DNA from: a virus
Strand: one strand, 5' to 3'
Length of the DNA stretch: 30,559 bases
Virus record (IMG/VR): IMGVR_UViG_3300009103_000115
Span: 1-30,559 of that record
Below are positions 7,522 to 16,750 of this stretch, piece by piece (the stretch's first letter is position 1; every line of letters begins with the position of its first letter). A program made the translations under genes and the position numbers. Below the pieces are notes generated by a model that saw nothing but the letters and a program-made list of their open reading frames with translations, made no database searches and had not been told where the DNA came from.

Positions 7522-10500
7522 TATGGTACGTAAGTTTGTATTATCTTAGAGAACATGTTGCTTGTCAAGTCCATTCTCCATAGTAGTGAAGTAATTGGAC
7601 TAGAAGAAACTATCACCCGTCTAAAATAGAAGTAATTCCCTACTACACAGCCTACCCCCATAGAGGAACCGCCAGAAACAGGCATATTTACAGTATTTAC
7701 AAGAGAAAATGTTGAATCAAAAATAAATACCTTTGATGAATCCATGACATAAAGCATGTTATTGTAGGTAAAAATATTTCTTATTTGAGTCAAAGAACCC
7801 CCTGATATAATTAATGTCTTAATTGTACTTATAGGGTCATAAGCGTAAATATAGGAAACATCGGGAACATCCCTGAAACCGTATATAACTTTATTTTGGA
7901 AGTAAACCAAAGGTGCTTCCACTTCGCTACTATCTGGATTTAAATCAACCGTTAACGGATTCAATGTAGTGCCCACAATTTCACTTAAGACCCCTAAAGT
8001 ATATTCAAACACACCAGAACCAGTATCTATAAAGTTATTCCATCCTGAATTGTCACTTAAGAAACTTGGTCCTATTAATGTGATTGAATTAGTAGATATC
8101 TCATATTTGAATACACCACCAAAATTATTATTTCTCCCTAGTCTAGGACTACCATAAATAAATCCATTACTATAATATAAAGGATTCGATATTGTATTAA
8201 AATTTGGGCTAGTCGCAATTTGCGAGAACCTATAACCTGTGGTTGTAGATAAACTTATTAGTTTCGTAAAAGTATTGTCGTTTATTGCTATCGAATAAAA
8301 ATAACCCAAATTATTATCCCCACCCTCATCAGTACAACCAAAGAGTTTTCCTTCAGCATATAAAAGACCAACTCTATTGCTATGTTCAAAATTATAGATA
8401 ACTTTTGATGTATAGGTTGGATCAGATAAATTCATCTTCCAAATATAACCCAGTCCATTATCTCCTCCTAATCTGCTAGTGCCATAAATGAAACCGTCAA
8501 ACTCTACAACACTACTCTGTTGCTGTCCTCCTATTTCGAAGGCATCTCTACAGCCTGAACGCCCTGTTATTTTGTAAGCTGTTGCATTTAGTAACTTGTT
8601 GGGGTTTATTAAGCATGATGTTTTAATTACAGTAGGGGAAACTAACACTACATTTAGTAGCGAATCACCATTTAAAGGCTCTAGAGGGTTGTCTGGCTCT
8701 GGTAGCCAAATATTAGAAAGTTGCCTAAACTCAGACTGTCCTGCACCCTCTCTAACCTCTATCGTGGTTGTAAAATAAACGCTATTCAAATTCGCCCATG
8801 TTCCCGTCAATCTATTGTATTCAATCTCTACCCTTACTGGTTCATTGCTTAATATAACACCCAAAGGTAATCCGCTTTCAGCATCAGTACCTCCAGATAT
8901 TATAGATTGGTCTGATTCTCTTTTATAGGTTACCGTAGTTGTAATATTATCGTTATCATTATAATCTTTGAATAACAATTCCTTTTTATTTTCATACCTA
9001 ACAGGATTTGAATCTAGTTCAGCATTAGTAAATACATAAAAATACATTCTCCAACCCGAATTAAGCAAATAAGCGTACCAGTCATTACTAAGACCATTAT
9101 TTTTTAATGTGTTATCGTAAAAATTATTATTAACCTGAAATGGCACGTTAAACCTACTTATCCAATCCTCCCACCTAACTTTGAACCCATAAAAACCAAG
9201 AACCCCCTTACTAGAGCCTGAATCTATACTTGGGTAATATTTTGCTGAAATAACATTTTTTGAATTATTCGGAGGTAGCAATCCATACTTAAATCCCCTT
9301 GATGCTTCAAAGTTATACTGGCTTACATCTGGGTACTGTGTTAAATCAATTGGATATTTATCTAAAAAGTATTGAAAACCATCAGAACTCCTTTCTATTA
9401 AAATGCCATACTCTATACCTGTTATTACTGGAATATCAACAGACACATTAGTGTTAACTAAAAATTCTATTCTTGCTGATATGTCGTCTTCTATTCTAAT
9501 GTCATTACCGCAAATGCTTGGAGAATCGCTCAAATCTTGTGGATGGGTTAAGAAACCTATTTGCATGCCTTCATATTCTCCAAGAGGCTCTATAAATGTG
9601 TCCATTTGGTTAAAATCAACACGTTTGCAAACTCTGTTCGATTTATTAGTAAGTAAATTTTGGTCGCCGACATTGACCCATATTATATAATTCCTATCAT
9701 CTAAATCACGCTTCTCCATGAAAGCAGTAAACGCAGGATTAGGTGTGAAATCGCATTCAAATGTTATTTCTTGTGGTCCAGTTTGTTGAAATCTTATGTT
9801 CTGAGTGTCCATACTCGCTCCATCATTACTAAAACCCTGCCTGTATGATCCATCAATGATATTTGATACATTGAAAACGTCTGATAAGTAACCACCACCA
9901 GTATTTATTTTTGTGTTTTCATGAAACGGTGTTTCTAGTTCTTTGTAATCAGCCTCAATAGTTGGGACCCATTGGAAACCGTAAGTGCATTTTGTTTGAC
10001 CACTAATATTTGCTATACCGTCAATAATTACTTTACATGAAGTAGTATTTTTGTAATCCAGTTGCGATATAATTGTACCATTAGAGTTTTTATACTCTAT
10101 CGATTTAATTGTAAAATCATCTACACCACCATTGTAGTTTTCATCAAACCAACCTGTAACCCCTAATTGCTTTGTTAGTTTTAAATCGTTAGATATTGAT
10201 ATATTGGGGTTGTTAAAAGTTGGATAAGCTTTTATTATAAAGTTATCGGTCAAGCACTCTTTATCTAATGTTTGCGGTGGGCTTTCGTTCGCTGAAAAAG
10301 TGTTTATGTCCTCAAAGAATGAGCTAATCATAAACACCATGTCAATCCTGTATGTGTATGTAGTGTACGTATAAGGAGGGCTACCGCCAGAAGATACACC
10401 AAGATAAGTTAAATCGCAACTTTCAATACTCATGCCACTTTGAAGGCCTTGCGCTTCTATTGGTATTGTCTGCCCCAAGGACATCAAGCTAACATCTCTT

Positions 10501-11042
10501 GCCCTAAAAAATGTATCAGTACCATCAATGAAGCTTCTTAAATTCAAACTATCTGAATCACTATTTCTTAAATGTCCTGGCTGGAAAAATAATTCATCAG
10601 GTATTTTGTCTGTAGCAATAAATACACTATGTATTTTGTCATCTGCAAGCTGAACTGGGTAGATGTTTGATACTTGAGCACCACCACCTAAAGTGCCGTT
10701 GCTTGAAATCATTTGGCTCCCATTAATACTAACGACTGTACCCGTTACCACATAAACAGAGCTAATACCAGAAGGTATGTTTAAAACAGTCCATTGAACG
10801 GTAAAATTATCGCCAACTCCAAAACCTTGTTCCTGCCAAAAACTACCATCAGTTAAGGTGAAAATATTTGGCTCCTCCATGAATAAAGTATTGGATAGGC
10901 TAAAATTAATATCTGCAGATATTTGTGCCAAAAAAGACAATTTTTGCCATACACCAACATTCCCCAATAACAAACTTATGTTTTGGTCTTGTGGTCGCTC
11001 TATGTGCGTGTATATTCTTTCTTTTATCTTTATTCCCATCAC
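7521..11042 (-). CDS. Large tail-tip protein with C-terminal GloVer-type beta-propeller repeats, 1173 aa
   Basis: The largest gene in the window. The N-terminal ~840 residues are beta-rich and hydrophilic with scattered cysteines and many Asn/Gly turns, as in tail-tip proteins. From about residue 840 to the end there are roughly six repeats of ~40-60 residues: 'GFIYGTSRLGGDNGLGYIW', then 'GKLFGCTDEGGDNNLGYFY', then 'GFIYGSPRLGRNNNFGGVF', followed by three more diverged copies (near 1043, 1087 and 1126) with the pattern N-x-hydrophobic-Y-aromatic. The first three match the Gloeo/Verruco (GloVer, TIGR03803) repeat consensus I know: G-x-L-Y-G-T-T-x-x-G-G-x-x-G-x-G-T-V-F. Such repeats fold as beta-propeller blades. 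A host-receptor or glycan-binding role is inferred. Repeat family fairly sure, function open. Confidence 0.8.
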   Translation of the reverse strand: MMGIKIKERIYTHIERPQDQNISLLLGNVGVWQKLSFLAQISADINFSLSNTLFMEEPNIFTLTDGSFWQEQGFGVGDNFTVQWTVLNIPSGISSVYVVTGTVVSINGSQMISSNGTLGGGAQVSNIYPVQLADDKIHSVFIATDKIPDELFFQPGHLRNSDSDSLNLRSFIDGTDTFFRARDVSLMSLGQTIPIEAQGLQSGMSIESCDLTYLGVSSGGSPPYTYTTYTYRIDMVFMISSFFEDINTFSANESPPQTLDKECLTDNFIIKAYPTFNNPNISISNDLKLTKQLGVTGWFDENYNGGVDDFTIKSIEYKNSNGTIISQLDYKNTTSCKVIIDGIANISGQTKCTYGFQWVPTIEADYKELETPFHENTKINTGGGYLSDVFNVSNIIDGSYRQGFSNDGASMDTQNIRFQQTGPQEITFECDFTPNPAFTAFMEKRDLDDRNYIIWVNVGDQNLLTNKSNRVCKRVDFNQMDTFIEPLGEYEGMQIGFLTHPQDLSDSPSICGNDIRIEDDISARIEFLVNTNVSVDIPVITGIEYGILIERSSDGFQYFLDKYPIDLTQYPDVSQYNFEASRGFKYGLLPPNNSKNVISAKYYPSIDSGSSKGVLGFYGFKVRWEDWISRFNVPFQVNNNFYDNTLKNNGLSNDWYAYLLNSGWRMYFYVFTNAELDSNPVRYENKKELLFKDYNDNDNITTTVTYKRESDQSIISGGTDAESGLPLGVILSNEPVRVEIEYNRLTGTWANLNSVYFTTTIEVREGAGQSEFRQLSNIWLPEPDNPLEPLNGDSLLNVVLVSPTVIKTSCLINPNKLLNATAYKITGRSGCRDAFEIGGQQQSSVVEFDGFIYGTSRLGGDNGLGYIWKMNLSDPTYTSKVIYNFEHSNRVGLLYAEGKLFGCTDEGGDNNLGYFYSIAINDNTFTKLISLSTTTGYRFSQIATSPNFNTISNPLYYSNGFIYGSPRLGRNNNFGGVFKYEISTNSITLIGPSFLSDNSGWNNFIDTGSGVFEYTLGVLSEIVGTTLNPLTVDLNPDSSEVEAPLVYFQNKVIYGFRDVPDVSYIYAYDPISTIKTLIISGGSLTQIRNIFTYNNMLYVMDSSKVFIFDSTFSLVNTVNMPVSGGSSMGVGCVVGNYFYFRRVIVSSSPITSLLWRMDLTSNMFSKIIQTYVP

Positions 11043-11302
11043 TTATTGGGGTATCTTTCTTTGACTTCTGCTATTAAAACGGTTATTTCTTTATCTATAC
11101 TAGTGCCTGTTTTCGCTTTTTTTGCTAGCTCCTTTATTTGTATGATTTTCTTTTGAGTATCCTTTAGGTCTTTTCCTTTTAAATTACTGGTCGCCTCAGA
11201 CAAAGCCTTTGAAACTAAAGATTCTGCTTGTGGAATCATTTCATTAACAACTTTCATTAAATCATTAGCCTGATTAATGGCATCTTTTAATTTATTACTC
11301 AT
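11039..11302 (-). CDS. Small helical coiled-coil protein of the tail module, 87 aa
   Basis: Nearly all helical, rich in K, E, A and L with heptad-like spacing (residues 5-70). No cysteine or membrane segment. Starts one base after the stop of the 598-residue gene and overlaps the next gene by four bases (ATGA). Probably a tail-tip assembly factor or a short structural helix bundle. No family recognised. Confidence 0.7.
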   Translation of the reverse strand: MSNKLKDAINQANDLMKVVNEMIPQAESLVSKALSEATSNLKGKDLKDTQKKIIQIKELAKKAKTGTSIDKEITVLIAEVKERYPNK

Positions 11303-11303
11303 A

Positions 11304-13100
11304 TTACAAGAAGTTTATAACAAAATTTTTATCATAAATCCTGTTGACTCTATAACTTATAGTTGCCTCATTCTCCCAAACATTCCATACTAACTTGGAT
11401 ACTTCTGCAGGCTCTCCACTTTGGGTTTCAACTAGATTATTTGCTTCTAAAGATACGAAATCTTTGTAACAAAAAGGTATTTTTTGTTCTTCAAAAATCC
11501 AATATTGGTTGTGAATGCCATTTGTGGGTACAAAGCTATTAATAAAGTGATAATTTTCGTATAAATTTTTTGCACTTAATATTTCCCTTTGGTTCTTAGT
11601 CAGCTTTTGACCAGACATAACAACAATCTTTCCAGTATTTGTATAATCACTCGATAAATGCAGAACTCCAATTCTATTATTGATTTTACCACTAAGCCCC
11701 TTAGGATTGCCTAGCTGCCCTGTTACAGCATCTGCTAGAGTAGCAAAAACTTTCACTACTTCCTCTATAACTGTTAATTTATCCTTCCTAGACGGCAAAG
11801 AAAAAGGTATAGCCACCTTTTCAAGACCAGTTAAATTTGTTAATTCTGGATTCTCTGTATTCAATGCGGTAATTTGCGCCTGAAAGCTCAAACCGTCTAC
11901 ATTTTCTAAAGTATTTTGATCCTGTGGGTCAATATTCCAATAGATATTATAATTAGCCCTAAACTCATCAACATTAAAACCGTTGAAATCAATAAACTTT
12001 TCTTGGTCTGTGAAAGTGTTAGGAATCACATAAGGGCTTTGTGTTCTGAATTTATCCTTTCTTTCAAAGAAAAGTATTCCGTCTGACAATTTAAAATCAG
12101 CATTAAACATCTTTTTTAATTCCCTAATTAAACCGCCAGGCGTATCTATAACGCTGTTTACTTCAGGAACTCCTGTTTGTGTGCTTTGAGATGCCACAAA
12201 AGCTCCCTTTTCTTGTTTTTTGGGTGGCATATAGCACCACCTAGCACTGGTCTTATCAAGTTCATCCAACAAAGAACTTTGAAGCGTCAATCCTCTGTAA
12301 TCACAGAATCTTTGCAATAGTGTTTTTATGGGAATGCCTCTGTGAAACCTCTTCAATGGCATTAGCTCATCAATGATTTGCTCTACTAGCTTTACTAAAG
12401 CGAAAACAATTGCCGCTAAATATGCAATTTGAGCAACTAGCTTTAATGCTGCCATTATTATATTACCAATATCATAAGCAGTAACCACACCACCGCCCAA
12501 ACCAGCACTTACACCAACAACTGGTGTAGCTGCGTCAGTCAAATCTGCTATTCTTCCAGCTAAAGATTTTATATTTTCAATTAGCTCTTTTACTAAGGAA
12601 TAAGTAGATAAAGCAAGTATTAAAAGCTGCATTCCATCAGGAATAAAATTTATAACATAAGGTATGTCTACAAAATCAGATGTTTTAATAATTCCTATAC
12701 TTTGTAGGTATCTGAAGCTATCAGCATCGGCAACATCATTTAACCAGTCTGAACCTTGCCTAGTTTGCAAAGAAACGCTAATACCACAGGTATCAAAAAA
12801 AGATGGATTCTTTGTGAAATCAATATATAAATCAAAGTTCTTGTAATCACTAAAAGAACCAATTTGTATATTGTATGGCATGCCCTCAAAAACACCTACT
12901 CCACCACTTTTCCCACTCAAAAAACGATCCCTAATTAAAGTGCCGTCTTTACCGTTAAAATCCAATGAGCTAACATTAATCATTGCCTGCGCCTTCCTGT
13001 CTAACCAATCCATTTCTATCTCTATCAATGGAGGCTTATTTGGTTGACTATTTACAGGATTTACCAAATTGCCATCTGCATAATGCCTTATATCTGTCAT
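11304..13100 (-). CDS. Distal tail/baseplate-hub-like protein with internal hydrophobic region, 598 aa
   Basis: Overlaps the tape-measure gene by four bases (ATGA), the position where siphophages encode Dit/Tal or hub proteins. The N-terminal ~145 residues are beta-rich and contain IEMDWLDRKAQ. Residues about 150-255 are strikingly hydrophobic, with IPDGMQLLILALSTYSLV and a Gly/Ala-rich stretch followed by YLAAIVFALVKLV, enough for two or three membrane-type helices. The C-terminal 330 residues are mixed alpha/beta with aromatic-rich strands. I recognise a similar arrangement in Bacteroidota siphophage tail proteins but cannot give a family name. The hydrophobic core may insert into the host membrane during DNA entry (inference). 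Confidence 0.75.
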   Translation of the reverse strand: MTDIRHYADGNLVNPVNSQPNKPPLIEIEMDWLDRKAQAMINVSSLDFNGKDGTLIRDRFLSGKSGGVGVFEGMPYNIQIGSFSDYKNFDLYIDFTKNPSFFDTCGISVSLQTRQGSDWLNDVADADSFRYLQSIGIIKTSDFVDIPYVINFIPDGMQLLILALSTYSLVKELIENIKSLAGRIADLTDAATPVVGVSAGLGGGVVTAYDIGNIIMAALKLVAQIAYLAAIVFALVKLVEQIIDELMPLKRFHRGIPIKTLLQRFCDYRGLTLQSSLLDELDKTSARWCYMPPKKQEKGAFVASQSTQTGVPEVNSVIDTPGGLIRELKKMFNADFKLSDGILFFERKDKFRTQSPYVIPNTFTDQEKFIDFNGFNVDEFRANYNIYWNIDPQDQNTLENVDGLSFQAQITALNTENPELTNLTGLEKVAIPFSLPSRKDKLTVIEEVVKVFATLADAVTGQLGNPKGLSGKINNRIGVLHLSSDYTNTGKIVVMSGQKLTKNQREILSAKNLYENYHFINSFVPTNGIHNQYWIFEEQKIPFCYKDFVSLEANNLVETQSGEPAEVSKLVWNVWENEATISYRVNRIYDKNFVINFL

Positions 13101-16015
13101 AAACGTTTCTTTATTTTCTCGGTCTTAGTCATGCGTGAAGCAACTGTTTTTCTGGTCACCTCTACGACATCCCCAATGATAGATGTAATTGTTTCCTGAA
13201 CAACTGGTTTCTTTTCAATGGCTTTTCTGGTTTCTCGCAATTCGGTCAACAAACCATCAAGATTAACAATATTACTGTCGCTATGATTGTTCGCACTTAC
13301 TTCTTTAGTTTGTTGGTTGTAATGTGCAGCACCTAAAGTCATGTAATTAGGTTTTAAGTCTGATATAGATGCTCCTAGAAGAGCATTCTTAACTAAAGTT
13401 TCATTGCTCATTGATCCTAGTTGTTTATTTTGTTTTGCTGTAACAACCCGTTCATTGTTATGCAGTATCGCTAATCTTCCTCCTTTTGAATCCATGGGGT
13501 TACTCACTGTTCCGGTGTCCTCTGTACCATCATAAAAACTTCCTATAGCTGCCAAAAGCCCTTTCAACACACCAAATTGTTGTAAACCAGTTTGAACAGC
13601 GTTTGGATCACCATTCTGAGCCGCTGCAACGGTTAGATTGATTAAGGCTAAAGCCTCTGCTGCTTGTTTAGCTCGTTTCTCTGCCTGTTGCCTTTGTAAC
13701 TCCTTTTGTGCTAGTTGTTCTTGCTCAAACTTTAAATTGTTTTCCAAGCCTGCTTGTGCTCTCGATTCTGCTCGTTCTACAGCGGTGACCTGAGCGCTTA
13801 CAGCATCCTCTGCAGCCTTAACCTCTGAATCAAAAACACCTTGAATGGCCTTGGAGGTTTCCTTAGTTATGTTTATAATATCTTTCGATAGTTTCTCTTG
13901 CTGTTCCTTTCTATTTTTTAACCTGTCCGCCCTTTGTTTGGATAAAGCTTCTTCTTCTTCTTGAATTGCTTTCTGTTGCCCCTTTAGACCGTCTACAGTA
14001 GCCTTATTTAGCTTATCTTGGTCTTTTTTTATTAAAGCCTTGGCAGTATCAACAGATTTTTTTGCCTGCTTTTCTCGCTTTAGGTTAAAATCTGCTATAA
14101 TATCAAGTTTTCTTTGTTCTGAGGCTTTTAGTTGTGCTTCACTAAGCTGCTGACTTAATGATTCAATTTGTAATAACTCTTTGCCTATCTTTTCTCTAAA
14201 CTCAATAACCTGTTTAGAGTTCTCACCGTAAAACTCAATTAAAGCCTTTTCTTGTTCCTCCGCTAGTTTGATAAATGAATCTAAATTATCCTGTCTTAGC
14301 TTTTGTTCCTCTTTAAACCTTAAATCCTCCAGTTCTAAAGCTCTATCCAAGCGATCCTCTATACTGCCAATTTCTAATTCTGACAATTCTCTTTGTAGCT
14401 GTTCAATGGCTTTTAGCCTTTCAGAATAATTATCCTTTAAAGCCTTGGTATTGTCTTTGTTTTTTGATGTATTAATATCAAGGTTTCTTTCATAGGTTTT
14501 TAAATCCCCTTGTAAGGCTTGAATTGAAGCATTAGTATCTCCAATTGCTTTGTTGTATAAGAATGTTTCTTTTATCAGATTCTTAAATGGTCCTATTACG
14601 TTTTCACCATCCCTTTGTAAATTAACTAAGGTAGATGCTAAGTCGCCCAAACCATTCTCTGCACCATTTAATATTCTTGTTAAGTCCGCTATAGTGCCAA
14701 AATTACCAGACAATATATCAGCAAAAGCATTAGAAGCAATCGCGTTTTTGCTTAATTCCTCAGCAAAGTTTTGAAAATCAGAAACAGTAAAGCCAAGAGC
14801 CGTTCCTGTGTTTTCTGCGCTTGATTTTATGGCATTGAATGCATCATTTAGGGCAGTAGCCTTGTTTGTAAATATATCAGTCTGGGTTGCTTGCTGTGCT
14901 CTTAGCAAGAACGTCTTACTTATAGCCTCATTAACCAAGTCTTGAGCCACTGCTATTTCCTCTTGTAGTGATTTTTCAGTCAATAGATTAGGGAGATATT
15001 GACCATATTGCTTATTTATCTGGTCAACAAGTTCTTTTCTTTCTTTGCTGCCTTCGTTAGTGTTGCTAAGAGATGTAAAGAGTTGGTCTACATTTGCCTT
15101 CTCTTTTATCATTTCTTTGTTTAAGTCATTTATTGTACTCTCTAGTCCTGCACTCGTAGCTGAGAACTCATCAGCACCTTTATTGATGTCAACAAAAAGA
15201 CCTACAAAGCTCCTAATTGCATCAGACACAAAAGTTATAGCCGGGGCGAGAACCTTTAATAATTCTACAGAAATCTTAGTCAAAGCATTAGATGTTTCAC
15301 CTAAAGAACTGTCTAACTCTTCAAGTGATTGGCTGCCTTTTTTATTTTCATCTATTAGGGACTTTACGCCCGTGACCACTTTTCTGAAGAAATCTACAGC
15401 CGTTCTACCAATAAATACTCTAGCCGTTGTTTTACCAAGCTTAGACAACGAATCAGTATAATTTCCTACATTCCTTCTAGTATCACCAGTAGCCTTTTCT
15501 AAAGCCTTTAGTCTCTTGGTAAGCTCTAGTTTTTGCCTAGAAAGTTGCTTACCTCTTTTCCCGTTCTTAGCCTCTTCTTCTGTCAGTTTCGCCCATTCCG
15601 CACTAGCCAAAGATAATTGAGCGCGTAGACTTTTTATTGTGTTGCCTTGCTCATTCTGGATAATAGCCAATTGTTTGGCTCTTGCCACTCTCTCTCGTTG
15701 TACTTGTCTTTCTTTTTGTGCTTGTATTAATTCCTCGTTGGTTAATTGCTTACGCTTTTTTTGAGCAATTAAAAGAGCCTCTTTTTTAATCCGTAGCTTT
15801 TCTTCAGCCAACTCTAATTTCCTTAAAGCGATTGCTTGTTTTTCAATTTGGGCGGTATCGTTTACATTGATAAACTTTAGACCTTCGTTAAATTCTTTGG
15901 CTAATTTCCTAAGCCTAGATTCTAACGAATCAAGATTTGAAAACAAATCATCAAAAACATCTGTTGGTGCTATAATATTATTATAACTAATTATTGCTTT
16001 TTCTTCGTCAGCCAT
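13097..16015 (-). CDS. Tail tape measure protein, 972 aa
   Basis: Long, mostly coiled-coil protein: K/E/Q/L-rich helices at about residues 20-200 and 510-760, a hydrophobic helix region near 245-275, and a compact C-terminal domain from about 830 with FYDGTEDTG followed by DSKGGRLAILHNNERVVTA. That C-terminal signature is one I know from Bacteroidota phage tape measures. It scaffolds tail-tube assembly and sets tail length. With the usual rule of about 1.5 angstrom per residue, the tail would be roughly 145 nm. The gene overlaps the upstream chaperone ORF by 8 bases and the downstream hub gene by 4. No lysozyme or peptidase motif was seen in it. Confidence 0.9.
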   Translation of the reverse strand: MADEEKAIISYNNIIAPTDVFDDLFSNLDSLESRLRKLAKEFNEGLKFINVNDTAQIEKQAIALRKLELAEEKLRIKKEALLIAQKKRKQLTNEELIQAQKERQVQRERVARAKQLAIIQNEQGNTIKSLRAQLSLASAEWAKLTEEEAKNGKRGKQLSRQKLELTKRLKALEKATGDTRRNVGNYTDSLSKLGKTTARVFIGRTAVDFFRKVVTGVKSLIDENKKGSQSLEELDSSLGETSNALTKISVELLKVLAPAITFVSDAIRSFVGLFVDINKGADEFSATSAGLESTINDLNKEMIKEKANVDQLFTSLSNTNEGSKERKELVDQINKQYGQYLPNLLTEKSLQEEIAVAQDLVNEAISKTFLLRAQQATQTDIFTNKATALNDAFNAIKSSAENTGTALGFTVSDFQNFAEELSKNAIASNAFADILSGNFGTIADLTRILNGAENGLGDLASTLVNLQRDGENVIGPFKNLIKETFLYNKAIGDTNASIQALQGDLKTYERNLDINTSKNKDNTKALKDNYSERLKAIEQLQRELSELEIGSIEDRLDRALELEDLRFKEEQKLRQDNLDSFIKLAEEQEKALIEFYGENSKQVIEFREKIGKELLQIESLSQQLSEAQLKASEQRKLDIIADFNLKREKQAKKSVDTAKALIKKDQDKLNKATVDGLKGQQKAIQEEEEALSKQRADRLKNRKEQQEKLSKDIINITKETSKAIQGVFDSEVKAAEDAVSAQVTAVERAESRAQAGLENNLKFEQEQLAQKELQRQQAEKRAKQAAEALALINLTVAAAQNGDPNAVQTGLQQFGVLKGLLAAIGSFYDGTEDTGTVSNPMDSKGGRLAILHNNERVVTAKQNKQLGSMSNETLVKNALLGASISDLKPNYMTLGAAHYNQQTKEVSANNHSDSNIVNLDGLLTELRETRKAIEKKPVVQETITSIIGDVVEVTRKTVASRMTKTEKIKKRL

Positions 16016-16286
16016 TCTTTTTGTTTTTGACTTTAATCCAGTTTTTTAAATGGTAGAAATTCATTATAGACAAATCCCTTACATTTTTATTTGTGTGTTC
16101 CTCCATAGAGAGTAACATTAAACCTTGGGCATTTTCATTTTCAACAATAGCGTTATTACTTACATAAACATTCCAATAACTAGGTCGGCTAATCCTTAGC
16201 AATTCCAAAGTAGATTCCTTTACAACCTCTTTTGCCTTTTCCTTGTCAATCAAAGCCAAAGAACGAGCCTCCAAATTTGCTAACAT
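16008..16286 (-). CDS. Tail assembly chaperone, T-like part, reached by -1 frameshift from the upstream ORF
   Basis: 92 residues from an ATG at 16286, but the same frame is open well upstream, through the end of the preceding 149-residue ORF. In that ORF a -1 shift lands in exactly this frame. A shift at the TTTTTTA site adds 14 residues (KETFYGTNLSYNTA) before the Met at 16286, giving a fusion of about 247 residues. Position immediately before the tape measure and the two-frame layout match the lambda G/GT arrangement. The product is helical and charged with a basic C terminus (KNWIKVKNKKNG). Independent initiation at 16286 cannot be excluded. Confidence 0.72.
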   Translation of the reverse strand: MLANLEARSLALIDKEKAKEVVKESTLELLRISRPSYWNVYVSNNAIVENENAQGLMLLSMEEHTNKNVRDLSIMNFYHLKNWIKVKNKKNG

Positions 16287-16300
16287 GGCAGTATTATAAC

Positions 16301-16750
16301 TTAGATTCGTGCCATAGAAAGTTTCTTTAAAAAAGATTTGAAGCTCATTAAAGATTTTTTTTTTACGCGCTCTGTTTCTCTCTTCATTTCGTCAAATGAA
16401 ACACCAAATTCATTTAGTTTTTGTATGGTTCTAGTTAGTCCCTCTTCGCTTATATCATCACAAGGTACTCCATCAATGCTCTTCACTTGCACAGCATACG
16501 CCATTGATGTCGGAGAAAATTCATTTTTGATCAAAGCAAGTACCATTAGCATATTAGAAAGCTCCTTGAATGCGCTTTCGTTGTCATTAGCAAGAATGTA
16601 ACCGTTTGCCCTTTTAACTCTTGTTGTCATGTCCTCCCAATTATCGCCCGTTTCCGCAGCCATAGCCATATAGTTATTAAACTTCAGGTATCTTAAAATT
16701 GGCGCGGTTTCAATATCATCATAAATAACCACTTTATTATTACTCATCAT
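16301..16750 (-). CDS. Tail assembly chaperone, G-like part (149 aa)
   Basis: The first of the two overlapping chaperone frames, just ahead of the tape measure. It is soluble and mostly helical. The last 21 residues (VKKKSLMSFKSFLKKLSMAR...) are basic and are encoded by the two candidate slippery runs. In siphophages such proteins exist in excess with a minor frameshifted form that binds the tape measure. The first two codons are both Met. The start overlaps the preceding membrane-protein gene by 11 bases. Chaperone identity rests on position and frameshift layout, not on sequence similarity I can recall. Confidence 0.7.
   Translation of the reverse strand: MMSNNKVVIYDDIETAPILRYLKFNNYMAMAAETGDNWEDMTTRVKRANGYILANDNESAFKELSNMLMVLALIKNEFSPTSMAYAVQVKSIDGVPCDDISEEGLTRTIQKLNEFGVSFDEMKRETERVKKKSLMSFKSFLKKLSMARI
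16328..16364 (-). promoter_or_regulatory. Candidate programmed -1 frameshift region (two slippery runs)
   Basis: Reading the - strand in the chaperone frame, codon 129 starts GTA AAA AAA AAA TCT, giving A10 (16355-16364) and an A AAA AAA heptamer in phase. Eleven codons later TCT TTT TTA gives T TTT TTA (16328-16334), the classic X XXY YYZ heptamer, also in phase. The zero frame stops at TAA 16301-16303. The -1 frame has no stop from before the A-run through position 16008. Either site, or both, could serve. I did not identify a downstream stimulatory hairpin or pseudoknot. Confidence 0.72.
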
